Shown here: positions 24,538 through 31,394 of the stretch, one piece after another | Layout of the letters: every line of letters starts with the position of its first letter | How positions within the stretch are numbered: the first letter of the stretch is position 1 | From: CAVCAD01 sp036653735 | GTDB taxonomy: Bacteria > Bacillota_I > Bacilli_A > RF39 > UBA660 | NCBI GenBank assembly: GCA_036653735.1 | Contig: JAVVTI010000010.1 | Coordinates: 1-31,477, forward strand | DNA length: 31,477 bases | Direction of reading: 5' to 3' | The notes under the pieces: model-generated | What the model was told of the DNA's origin: nothing | Seen by the model: the letters and a program-made list of their open reading frames with translations, nothing else | Databases searched by the model: none | Position numbers and translations under genes: made by a program

Positions 24538-25332
24538 TCAACTTAAATGTTCGTTTAATGCTGCTATGTTTATTCCTTTAGCATTTAAGTAATTAATAAT
24601 AGAGTTTAATTCATTTATTAATGCTTCATTTTCTTCTAGAATAATAAAGTCTCCCTTATCATTATTCTTAATATTATTAAGAATATCTTTATAATAATAA
24701 CTCTCAGTTTTAATAGTAGTAATATTACTCTTACTACATATATTTAACATATTATTATCTTTAGAATAGATACATACTATATTATTAAATTTCTTCTTAA
24801 GACTCTTAAAGTTATCTATAGTTTCATTAACTACAAAAGTAGTACTCTTATTTATAGATTCATAGTAACTTTTATTATTCTCATATATACTACTATTAAT
24901 TAGAAGATCTACTTTTTTATTATAACTTTTTAATATAGATAAAATACTTGGTAAGTACTCTCCATTATTAACCTTTATAATAATAGAAACACTATTTTTA
25001 TAAGGATTACCCTTTATAATATAATTATCATAATTATTTTCTCTAGTTATTAAACAATCATCTTTATCATATATAAGTAAATCCTTATTAAAACTTTTAC
25101 CAATCATATTATTATAACTCTTAGTTTTATTTATTTTTTCACAGTAACCAAGTATTACCCCATCACTAGTAACTCTACCTTCATGTTTAACATATTTTTT
25201 ATTATCATCATATTTATTTATACTAACAAGAAGTGCATCTTCTTTATTAAATATTTGTACTACTTTATCTGTATAATAAAAACTAAATACAAGTAATAAA
25301 GTAAAACCTATACCCTCAAAAATATTCTTCAT
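24538..25332 (-). CDS. Membrane-anchored, probably inactive polysaccharide-deacetylase-like protein
   Basis: A 264-residue protein. One N-terminal helix (IGFTLLLVFSFYYT) anchors an extracytoplasmic domain. The second half follows the order of a NodB deacetylase: NSVSIIIKVNNGEYLPSILS corresponds to the 'vaLTFDDGp...y.p.iL.iL' strand and helix, YNKKVDLLINSSI to 'y.vkATFFvvG', and GDFIILEENEALINELNSII with YLNAKGI to the final 'GdIILlHd ... i..Lk.kGy'. The metal-binding TFDDG and HS/TxxH residues are absent, so deacetylation is unlikely. A glycan-binding or scaffold role is possible. The assignment rests on motif order only and needs a profile or structure comparison. It sits between nth and secG. 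Confidence 0.5.
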   Translation of the reverse strand: MKNIFEGIGFTLLLVFSFYYTDKVVQIFNKEDALLVSINKYDDNKKYVKHEGRVTSDGVILGYCEKINKTKSYNNMIGKSFNKDLLIYDKDDCLITRENNYDNYIIKGNPYKNSVSIIIKVNNGEYLPSILSILKSYNKKVDLLINSSIYENNKSYYESINKSTTFVVNETIDNFKSLKKKFNNIVCIYSKDNNMLNICSKSNITTIKTESYYYKDILNNIKNNDKGDFIILEENEALINELNSIINYLNAKGINIAALNEHLS

Positions 25333-25364
25333 ATATTTACCACCTAATAAAATATATGTAAAAT

Positions 25365-25982
25365 TTATTTATTTATAAATTTTTTACACTTATTATTAAA
25401 TGGACAATCTTTACAATTAGGTTTATTACTAGTGCATGTATACCTACCAAATAAAACTAATTGTTTACCTATTTTATTTGTATTACATGTTAAAAAGAAC
25501 TTCATTAGTTTCTCTTCTATTACCTTTTCATTATCTTTATCTTCTGCTATACCTAGTATTTTAGATACTCTTTTAACATGAGTATCTACTGCTATAAAAG
25601 GTTCATTATATATTTCATTAAGTATTACATTAGCCGTTTTTCTTCCTACACCACTAAGAGATTCTAAAAACTGTCTTCTAGATAAATCATAAGGACCACT
25701 ACTTAGTACTTTAACTATTTTAATAAAATAAAGAGCCTTAGCCTTATAAAAACCTAGTGTCATAAGCTTTTGAGTTACTTCACTTAAAGAAAGAGTACTT
25801 AGTTTCTCTAAAGTATTATATTCTTTATATATAGGTATCATAACACTATTAACCCTCTTATCAGTTGTTTGAGCACTTAACATAGTACTAAGAAGTAATT
25901 CATAATCCTTAGTATATTTTAATTCACAAGAAGCATTAGGATATAACTCATTTAAAGCATCTTCTATAAACTTATTTGTCAT
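25365..25982 (-). CDS. nth: Endonuclease III (DNA base-excision glycosylase/AP lyase)
   Basis: About 205 residues. The frame is open upstream to 26009, but the ATG at 25982 (MTNKFIEDALNELYP) matches usual Nth starts best; 25988 is also possible. Both overlap the dnaD end by a few bases, and no strong SD is seen, suggesting translational coupling. Motifs are MLSAQTTDKRVN, the helix-hairpin-helix LSGVGRKTANVIL with the catalytic Lys, VDTHVKRVS with the catalytic Asp, and the iron-sulfur loop C-x6-C-x2-C-x5-C (CTSNKPNCKDCPFNNKC). It removes oxidised pyrimidines and cuts at the abasic site. The dnaD-nth pairing is common in Bacillota. Confidence 0.95.
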   Translation of the reverse strand: MTNKFIEDALNELYPNASCELKYTKDYELLLSTMLSAQTTDKRVNSVMIPIYKEYNTLEKLSTLSLSEVTQKLMTLGFYKAKALYFIKIVKVLSSGPYDLSRRQFLESLSGVGRKTANVILNEIYNEPFIAVDTHVKRVSKILGIAEDKDNEKVIEEKLMKFFLTCNTNKIGKQLVLFGRYTCTSNKPNCKDCPFNNKCKKFINK

Positions 25983-26571
25983 TATCATTTGATAACCAAT
26001 CATATTCAAATAAAGGCTTATATTCAGTATTATTAGTATTAATTATATCCTTCTTATTCCACTCATATATTATTTTATCTATATACCTTAAACTACACGC
26101 TCCATTAAGTACAGCTTCTCTTAAGGCTCTCTTAATAGTTTCTTTACTTACTTTATTATTTAACCAATTATTAATAGTTTCAAACTCTATAGGAGAAAGA
26201 GTTCTACCAAACTCACTTTCAAATGCTTCATATATATCTTCATTATCATCTGCAGCATCTTCTATATTAAATGTTATCTTATTATAAAAAGGTTCTAAAG
26301 ATACCTCTTCATCCATTTTATCACCCATTTTTATAACTACAGTTTCTATAAGTACTTTATTAATAAGTCCATTATATGCATCAAGTACCTCCTCAGCTGA
26401 TAAAGAAGTATAATCATTAATACTTTCTATATCAAGACAATTCTTAATATTCATAAAATATATTAATAATAAAAATTCATTCATACTAATATTTAGTTTA
26501 TTAATATTCTTAAGTACTAAAGAATTAATAACTAAGTTTTTAGATTTTAAAAAATTTTTAATTTCCTGCAT
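25972..26571 (-). CDS. dnaD: DnaD-like primosome protein
   Basis: One hundred and ninety-nine residues. The N-terminal winged-helix DDBH1 part (MNEFLLLIYFMNIKN, LSAEEVLDAYNGLINKVLIE) is followed after an acidic linker by the DDBH2 domain (IYEAFESEFGRTLSPIEFETI). That domain ends in the DNA-binding Y-x3-I-x2-W motif (YIDKIIYEW). DnaD helps load the replicative helicase at origins and stalled forks. It lies 5 bases downstream of cca, with the SD AAAAAGGAAG inside the cca tail, and overlaps nth, so cca-dnaD-nth form one unit. Confidence 0.9.
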   Translation of the reverse strand: MQEIKNFLKSKNLVINSLVLKNINKLNISMNEFLLLIYFMNIKNCLDIESINDYTSLSAEEVLDAYNGLINKVLIETVVIKMGDKMDEEVSLEPFYNKITFNIEDAADDNEDIYEAFESEFGRTLSPIEFETINNWLNNKVSKETIKRALREAVLNGACSLRYIDKIIYEWNKKDIINTNNTEYKPLFEYDWLSNDNDK

Positions 26572-26576
26572 AAATA

Positions 26577-27659
26577 TTACTTCCTTTTTAATAAATATTT
26601 CTCTATATCACTTCTTATATTCTTAATTGTACCATTAATTATTTCTTTTTCAATATTTTTTAGTATTATACTTATTTGAGATGACTCCTTTAAATCAAGT
26701 ATATTAATTATATCTTTAGCACTTATATCAATATCCTTTATACTTTTAATAGGTAACTTCATATATATAGAATTAATTTTATTAGTACTTATCTTTAATA
26801 TAGAACCCGCTATACCTGCTATATAATTACCATATAAATAAATATCATATTTACTTATAGCTTTCTTACTAATAAGTTCTCTTATCTTATTAATTTGATT
26901 CTTCTCTATCCTTGTGAAAGGAAATCTCTCATCGTAATTAAGTTGAGCCCACATACCAAGAGTAGATGATGTCTTAATTAATGATGAAGTTTTAAATCCA
27001 ATATAATCTTCAAGTTCATATTTCTTTATATACTTAATAAATTCTAAATAGTTTTTAGATGTAAATATCTTATCTATTTCTTCTTTCTTTATACTATAAG
27101 GTATATCTAAAAAATCTTCCTTATTATTACTAATATAATCATCTATATCCTTAGATAGTTTTAAATTAAGTGTTACCATAAATCTAATAGCTCTTAAAAG
27201 CCTTGTCTTATCTTCTTTAAACTTAATAGAAACATCACCTACTGTATATATCATATTTCTTTCTAAGTCCTGATAAGCATCTAATAAATCAATAATTTTT
27301 TCATTCTTATCCATACATATAGTATTTATAGTAAAGTCTCTTCTTAATAAATCTGTATATAAATCATCAACATAAGTAATATCCTTTGGTTTATTATTTT
27401 CATATCTCTCTTCTTTTCTAAAAGTTGCTATATCAAACGATACATTATTAATAAGTATTTTAGCAGTCCCATAATCACCTGTTTTTTTAACATTATCTTT
27501 AAATATAAGAACAATATCTTTTACACGTGCATTTGTAATAATATCTATATCACTACTAGTTTTACCTAGAAGTCTATTTCTAACATAACCACCAACTACA
27601 TACGCTAAAAAACCATGGCTTTCTAAATTAATAAGAACATCTTTTATTTCTTTTTTCAT
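26577..27659 (-). CDS. cca: CCA-adding tRNA nucleotidyltransferase
   Basis: A 360-residue class II enzyme that builds or repairs the 3' CCA of tRNAs. Motifs are YVVGGYVRNRLLGKTSSDID (the metal-binding D-x-D lies in SSDIDI), GDYGTAKILINNVSFDIATFR, LLRRDFTIN, DLLDAYQDLE and the nucleotide-selecting DKTRLLRAIRF. It is shorter than many homologues (about 400), mostly at the C-terminal tail. Both tRNAs here already encode CCA, so its main job may be repair. No SD precedes the ATG. A TGATATAAT extended -10 ends only eight bases upstream, so the transcript is likely leaderless or nearly so. Confidence 0.92.
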   Translation of the reverse strand: MKKEIKDVLINLESHGFLAYVVGGYVRNRLLGKTSSDIDIITNARVKDIVLIFKDNVKKTGDYGTAKILINNVSFDIATFRKEERYENNKPKDITYVDDLYTDLLRRDFTINTICMDKNEKIIDLLDAYQDLERNMIYTVGDVSIKFKEDKTRLLRAIRFMVTLNLKLSKDIDDYISNNKEDFLDIPYSIKKEEIDKIFTSKNYLEFIKYIKKYELEDYIGFKTSSLIKTSSTLGMWAQLNYDERFPFTRIEKNQINKIRELISKKAISKYDIYLYGNYIAGIAGSILKISTNKINSIYMKLPIKSIKDIDISAKDIINILDLKESSQISIILKNIEKEIINGTIKNIRSDIEKYLLKRK

Positions 27660-27667
27660 ACTAATTT

Positions 27668-27676
27668 ATTATATCA
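27668..27676 (-). promoter_or_regulatory. Extended -10 promoter of cca giving a near-leaderless mRNA
   Basis: Minus strand TGATATAAT (27676-27668) is a perfect extended -10. The cca ATG begins at 27659, so a start site at the usual distance (6-8 bases after the box) falls at or just before the A of ATG. Confidence 0.55.
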
Positions 27677-27715
27677 TACCTTTCCTACAATAAAGTATTA
27701 ATATTTTTAAAGCAT

Positions 27716-27738
27716 AAAAAAAAGCCATTAGGCTTTTT
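27716..27738 (-). terminator. HU gene terminator
   Basis: Minus strand AAAAAGCC-TAAT-GGCTTTTT followed by more Ts: an eight-base stem with a strong U-tract, starting just after the HU stop codon. Confidence 0.88.
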
Positions 27739-27745
27739 CTTAAAC

Positions 27746-28018
27746 TTAGTTTAAAGCTTCTTTTAGTTTACTTCCAGCTTTAAATGTAGCAACATTTTTA
27801 GCAGGAATGCTTAAAGGCTTTTTAGTTAAAGGATTGATACCATTTCTTGCAGCTCTTTTTTTAGCTACAAATGATCCAAAGCCGATAAATGAAACTTTAC
27901 CTTCTTTTTTTAGACCAGTAACAATTCCCTCTAGAGTTGCCTCAAGAGCACGTGCTGAATCAGCTTTTGTTAAACCAGCTTTTGCAGCAATGAATTCAAC
28001 TAATTCACTTTTTGACAT
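27746..28018 (-). CDS. hup: DNA-binding protein HU
   Basis: Ninety residues from the ATG at 28018 (MSKSELVEFIAAKAG), which follows a GGGAGGT ribosome site; an upstream in-frame ATG at 28042 would place the SD inside the gene. Typical HU features are LTKADSARALEATLEGI, the dimer-core GKVSFIGFGSF, and the DNA-binding arm AKKRAARNGINPLTKKPLSIPA. HU is the main nucleoid-bending protein. It lies directly downstream of the spoIVA 3' part, the same order as spoIVA-hbs in B. subtilis, which supports the spoIVA call. Confidence 0.96.
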   Translation of the reverse strand: MSKSELVEFIAAKAGLTKADSARALEATLEGIVTGLKKEGKVSFIGFGSFVAKKRAARNGINPLTKKPLSIPAKNVATFKAGSKLKEALN

Positions 28019-28079
28019 AATTACCTCCCATTTTCTAAGCATTATATGCTTACAACTTAATTATACATTCATTAATAAT

Positions 28080-28113
28080 AAATGCAAGAAAAATAATCAA
28101 TTTTCTTGCATTT
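28080..28113 (-). terminator. Inverted repeat between spoIVA and HU, probable spoIVA terminator
   Basis: Perfect 13-base arms AAATGCAAGAAAA (28080-28092) and TTTTCTTGCATTT (28101-28113) with an eight-base loop. On the minus strand it is followed by TTATTATT rather than a clean T run, so it may be a modest terminator or an mRNA-stabilising hairpin. Confidence 0.55.
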
Positions 28114-28173
28114 ATTGCATATTTTATATGTTTTAGTGTTAAATTATGTAAAATAATAGATTTTTCATATAAA

Positions 28174-28449
28174 TTATAATACAATTGCTATCAAATTATT
28201 AGAACCTTTATTAACCATCTTAGTAATTGTTTGACATAATTTATATCTTGCACTTTCAGGTAATGCATAAAGTTTTGCTTGAATACCCTCCTGAACTATT
28301 ATTTCTAAACTTCTACCAAATATTTCACTCTTCCATACATTATTAGGATTAGTTTCTTCTTCACTCATTATATGCTCTATTAATTCTTTACTTTGTAGCT
28401 CACTTCCTATAATAGGCTCAAATGAACTTTCTACATCTACTTTTATCAT
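28174..28449 (-). CDS. spoIVA: SpoIVA C-terminal part (gene interrupted by a serine-recombinase element)
   Basis: Ninety-one codons matching the conserved end of SpoIVA, the ATPase that polymerises on the forespore as the base layer of the spore coat. Recognisable blocks are MIKVDVESSFEPIIGSE, QSKELIEHI, VWKSEIFGRSL, VQEGIQAKLYALPESARYKL and the terminal NKGSNNLIAIVL. The homology begins one codon before the ATG (His at 28452-28450), exactly at the 10-bp core repeat; beyond that point the sequence is recombinase gene. There is no ribosome site for the ATG, so the fragment is probably not translated alone. The N-terminal part resumes at 31423-31477. It is next to HU, as in B. subtilis. I am confident of the family from memory of the C-terminal motifs. 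Confidence 0.88.
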   Translation of the reverse strand: MIKVDVESSFEPIIGSELQSKELIEHIMSEEETNPNNVWKSEIFGRSLEIIVQEGIQAKLYALPESARYKLCQTITKMVNKGSNNLIAIVL

Positions 28450-30076
28450 ATGTATAGGAACTATTAAACTGCAGTGATTTAGGATTAATATAATCAGCTT
28501 CTAATTCCTTGCCAATTTTTAAATAAATTTTTAATTTAACAGATATCTTATCTTCACTATTATAGACTATTATTTTATCTAATAAATCAAATAACATCAC
28601 ATCAGTTGGCTTATTTATTTTATCTTCAATTAAAGCTTCCAATTTACTTATTTCACTATCCATATTATTTGATCTTATTTGTTCTTCATTAATATTATTA
28701 ATTTCTATTTCAATATTATTAATTTTATTGTTGCAATTATCATTTCTTTCTTTAAATTCATTATCACTAATAATTTCATCAATACTTAAATTTAATAATT
28801 TATCTTTTTCTCTTTTAATTCTCTCTATTTCAATATTTAGTTTATTAACTTCTTTATCAAAATCTCTTAAACTGATATTCTCTCTATATAAATTTGATAA
28901 TATATAAATAATACTATCTTTTTTATTGATAAAATCTATTAAAGCATTTCTTAGTATCTTAGTTAATTCTTTTTCATAGAGAATAAGAGACTTGCATTTA
29001 TCATTAGCAGTCATATTATTATGAGGACATAACCATATAACCTCATTATCTTTCGTTTTATATTCATAAACCTTTCTATGAAAACTTCTATCATGCTCAT
29101 TACAAACTATCTTTCCACTAAAATTATATCTATTTTGATAAACAGCTCTATCTGTATCTTTAGTTTTATCACTACGATGACAATATATATTATTAGCTAA
29201 ATCCCATACTTCTTCACTAATAATAGGTGGTACATTATCATAATCTTTATAGATTACCCAATCATCTTTATCTTTTTTTATTTTTGTTTTTAATTTATAA
29301 TCTACGATAGTTGATTTATTACCACAATAATAACCTTTATACTTAGGATTTCTAATAATATTAGCAATTGTTGTAAATGATAAGGGATTACCATTTTTAT
29401 TCTTAAAACCCTCATTAAATAACATTTTAGATACAGTACTCACTCCATATTTTCCTGTTGTATATAATTTAAATAATCTTTTAATCATTTTTGCTTCTTC
29501 TTCAACAATAATTAATTTGCAATCTCTTTTCTCATATCCCCAAATATCATTATTACCTAAAACCCTACCACTTTTAATTGATCTTTGATAGCCAAATTTA
29601 ACTCTTTCAGATAATTTTCTTACTTCATCTTGAGCTAAAGAAGTCATTATTGTTAATCTTAGCTCACTATCAGGATCTAAAGTATTAATATTATCATTAA
29701 TAAAATATACACCAACACCATTACTTAATAATTTTCTTGTGTTCTTAATACTATCTAATGTATCCCTGGCAAATCTTGATACTTCCTTTGTTACTAATAA
29801 GTCAAATCTACCATTTGTAGCATCTTTAATCATTTTATTAAAACCATCTCTTTTATCAGTTGATGTTCCAGAGAGTCCCTCATCAACATATCCCTCTATA
29901 AAAGTCCAGTTCTTTTTTTCCCTAATCATTTCTTCAAAATAACCAACTTGATTTTCTAAAGAATTTAACTGTTCATATTTATCTGTTGAAACCCTTGCAT
30001 AATAAGCAACTCTTAAATCTAAATCATAAACAGTTTTACCTTTTTTAAATTCTTCTCTTATTTTATATAAATCCAT
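28418..30076 (-). CDS. Large serine recombinase (integrase/excisionase) of the spoIVA element
   Basis: A 552-residue large serine recombinase. The N-terminal resolvase domain has YYARVSTDKYEQ, with nucleophile Ser30, plus EGYVDEGLSGTSTDKRDGF, VTKEVSRFARDTLDS and the long helix from SLAQDEVRKLSERVKFGY. The recombinase domain follows (WGYEKRDCKLIIVEEEAKMI, GVSTVSKMLFNEG, TTIANIIRNPKYKGYYCG). Next is a zinc-ribbon region (IVCNEHDRSF, WLCPHNNM, KCKS) and a long coiled coil (about 430-500) of the kind that controls recombination direction. Its last nine residues (DKSRCRKFI) lie in DNA belonging to spoIVA, past the core repeat. It is preceded by an AGAGGTGAT SD and a 90-residue gene 12 bases upstream. 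Confidence 0.95.
   Translation of the reverse strand: MDLYKIREEFKKGKTVYDLDLRVAYYARVSTDKYEQLNSLENQVGYFEEMIREKKNWTFIEGYVDEGLSGTSTDKRDGFNKMIKDATNGRFDLLVTKEVSRFARDTLDSIKNTRKLLSNGVGVYFINDNINTLDPDSELRLTIMTSLAQDEVRKLSERVKFGYQRSIKSGRVLGNNDIWGYEKRDCKLIIVEEEAKMIKRLFKLYTTGKYGVSTVSKMLFNEGFKNKNGNPLSFTTIANIIRNPKYKGYYCGNKSTIVDYKLKTKIKKDKDDWVIYKDYDNVPPIISEEVWDLANNIYCHRSDKTKDTDRAVYQNRYNFSGKIVCNEHDRSFHRKVYEYKTKDNEVIWLCPHNNMTANDKCKSLILYEKELTKILRNALIDFINKKDSIIYILSNLYRENISLRDFDKEVNKLNIEIERIKREKDKLLNLSIDEIISDNEFKERNDNCNNKINNIEIEINNINEEQIRSNNMDSEISKLEALIEDKINKPTDVMLFDLLDKIIVYNSEDKISVKLKIYLKIGKELEADYINPKSLQFNSSYTYDKSRCRKFI
28448..28457. repeat. Left recombination junction core (ATATGTATAG)
   Basis: A 10-bp sequence identical to 31423-31432. 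Outside it (left) is the spoIVA 3' part; inside is the recombinase gene. The central TG at 28451-28452 is the likely crossover dinucleotide. The element-side flank 28453-28476 is one half of the reconstructed attP. Confidence 0.85.
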
Positions 30077-30088
30077 ATCTTATCACCT

Positions 30089-30361
30089 CTAAACTTTTAT
30101 TATTGTAGTAAATAGTTTCATTCTTTCTAATATTTTAGTTTCTACTTTTTCATACAATTCTTTAGATATAGAGCCATTATCATATAATTCTTTATTAATA
30201 CTTAACTCTAACTTATAAGAGCATATAACATTAGTGAATAATCCAAACGTATTAACATCTTTTAATACTTCATCAATATAAGTTATTTCAGCATTACCAT
30301 ATTCATCTGTTTCATATTCTTTTACAATATTATTACTGTTTAGTTCCATAGAATAAGTCAT
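30089..30361 (-). CDS. 90-residue protein upstream of the recombinase, candidate recombination directionality factor
   Basis: Ninety residues, acidic N-terminus (EYETDEYGNAEITYIDEVLK), hydrophobic centre (TFGLFTNVICSYKLELSI) and a helical end (KELYDNGSISKELYEKVETKIL) that slightly recalls SHOCT-type short domains. I do not recognise the family. It has a G-rich ribosome site (AGGGGGC) and ends 12 bases before the recombinase, so both proteins come from one mRNA. Small proteins encoded beside serine integrases often set the direction of recombination, and their switching on in the mother cell triggers excision in SPbeta. That role is inferred here only from position and size. An integrase regulator or an unrelated cargo protein is also possible. 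Confidence 0.7.
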   Translation of the reverse strand: MTYSMELNSNNIVKEYETDEYGNAEITYIDEVLKDVNTFGLFTNVICSYKLELSINKELYDNGSISKELYEKVETKILERMKLFTTIIKV

Positions 30362-30433
30362 ATCGCCCCCTAGCCTTACTTAATCATATTCTTAATGGTT
30401 AATATTACTACTTACATAAAACTACAAAATATA

Positions 30434-30450
30434 TAAATAATTTATACCAA
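30434..30450 (-). promoter_or_regulatory. Possible extended -10 upstream of the 90-residue gene and recombinase
   Basis: The 172 bases between fic and the 90-residue gene hold no ORF. On the minus strand TTGGTATAAAT (within this interval) resembles an extended -10 (TGnTATAAT, one mismatch). A TATAAT also occurs further upstream (within 30481-30486). I see no SigE-like CATACA or SigK-like CATANNNTA box. Evidence for the exact site is weak. Confidence 0.25.
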
Positions 30451-30519
30451 TGCATAATAATATTTATATAGTAATATATATTATACAAGTAAAATTTAAC
30501 AAACTACCATTTTAAAATT

Positions 30520-30541
30520 AAAAAAAGCAAATTTTATTGCT
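30520..30541 (-). terminator. Short hairpin terminator after fic
   Basis: Minus strand AGCAA-TAAAAT-TTGCT followed by TTTTTT: only a five-base stem but a good T run, overlapping the fic stop. It could weaken transcription coming from the spoIVA promoter before it reaches the recombinase. Confidence 0.5.
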
Positions 30542-31268
30542 CTCTTAAACTAATATATCCTTCTAATTCTTCTATTAAATATGTTCCTATTAAATCAACC
30601 ATTAAACTACTATCTTCTTTTTCATTCCAAGCCTTAAAAGCATCATAATATCTTCGTCTATCTTTATATTTAATATTAATAGGGACATATCCATTTTTCA
30701 TTAATTCAAAATTTAAGATTAATCTTCCTGTTCTACCATTGCCATCAATAAAAGGATGAATAGTTTCAAATTTCAAATGAAACACTGCTATTTTCTCAAT
30801 TTGATTTAAATCACTATGATTATACCAATCTAATAATTCTTCCATTTTTGGTTTAATTAAATAGGGTGGTGCAACTTCAGCAGTTGTATTCAATATTCTA
30901 ACATTAATATTTCTATATCTTCCTTTATCTTCTGATCTATCCATTAATACTAAACTATGAATATTTAATATCTCTCTTTCAGTCAATTGTTTTTTTTCTT
31001 TAATTAAATCTTCAATATAATAATAAGCATCTTTATGTCCTATTGCACTTAAATGGAAATTTAAAGGCTTTTCTGCAATAGTGATATTTTCCTTTAATAC
31101 TAATGCTGTTTCTTCCAATGTTAAAGGGCTACCCTCTATAGCATTACTATCATAGGTATATTCAATTGCAAATTCTTCACTTAATCTTTCTAATTCACCT
31201 TGACTAAAAGGCCTTAAAGCATTAACTTTTTCATTAAGTTCATTTATTAATTTTATTTTATCTAACAT
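30534..31268 (-). CDS. Fic-domain protein (predicted AMP-transferase) carried by the element
   Basis: A 244-residue protein. The catalytic Fic motif is complete and canonical, HPFIDGNGRTGR (about residue 174 on), so the fold is probably active. The N-terminal part contains SNAIEGSPLTLEET; S-x3-E-G matches the inhibitory-helix motif [S/T]-x3-E-[G/N] that blocks ATP in self-inhibited (class II) Fic proteins, so no separate antitoxin is needed. Fic enzymes transfer AMP from ATP to protein hydroxyls. The target here is unknown. The ribosome site TAAGGAGGT is strong and overlaps one copy of an 18-base direct repeat. It is the first gene inside the element behind the spoIVA N-terminal part, so spoIVA transcripts would enter it. 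Confidence 0.92.
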   Translation of the reverse strand: MLDKIKLINELNEKVNALRPFSQGELERLSEEFAIEYTYDSNAIEGSPLTLEETALVLKENITIAEKPLNFHLSAIGHKDAYYYIEDLIKEKKQLTEREILNIHSLVLMDRSEDKGRYRNINVRILNTTAEVAPPYLIKPKMEELLDWYNHSDLNQIEKIAVFHLKFETIHPFIDGNGRTGRLILNFELMKNGYVPINIKYKDRRRYYDAFKAWNEKEDSSLMVDLIGTYLIEELEGYISLREQ

Positions 31269-31278
31269 AAATATACCT

Positions 31279-31394
31279 CCTTAGCACATCTATTAATATT
31301 ATATAACAAAAAAGTGTTATTTTAAACATTTTCTTATTTACATTATACCTAAGTTTTAAAAAATACCTACTCTTTGCCTAAGCACATCTATCAA
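31279..31394. repeat. 18-base direct repeat upstream of fic
   Basis: Bases 31279-31296 and 31377-31394 match at 16 of 18 positions (shared AGCACATCTAT), 98 bp apart. The first overlaps the fic ribosome site; the second lies near the attP half-site. They could be paired sites for a regulator or for a recombination accessory factor. No candidate regulator is obvious. Confidence 0.5.

Noticed and set aside
25976..26287. Plus-strand open frame opposite dnaD, rich in hydrophobic residues
   Set aside because: It is the antisense reading of AT-rich coding DNA, which often looks membrane-like.
27807..28136. Plus-strand open frame opposite the HU gene
   Set aside because: It is antisense to a well-conserved gene, has no ribosome site and matches no family.
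28174..28449. An independent small gene of unknown function
   Set aside because: It lacks a ribosome site and matches the SpoIVA C-terminus, and its homology extends upstream of the ATG to the recombination core.
28418..31268. A full prophage or conjugative element
   Set aside because: Both ends are in the window and enclose only three genes, none for structure, replication or transfer.
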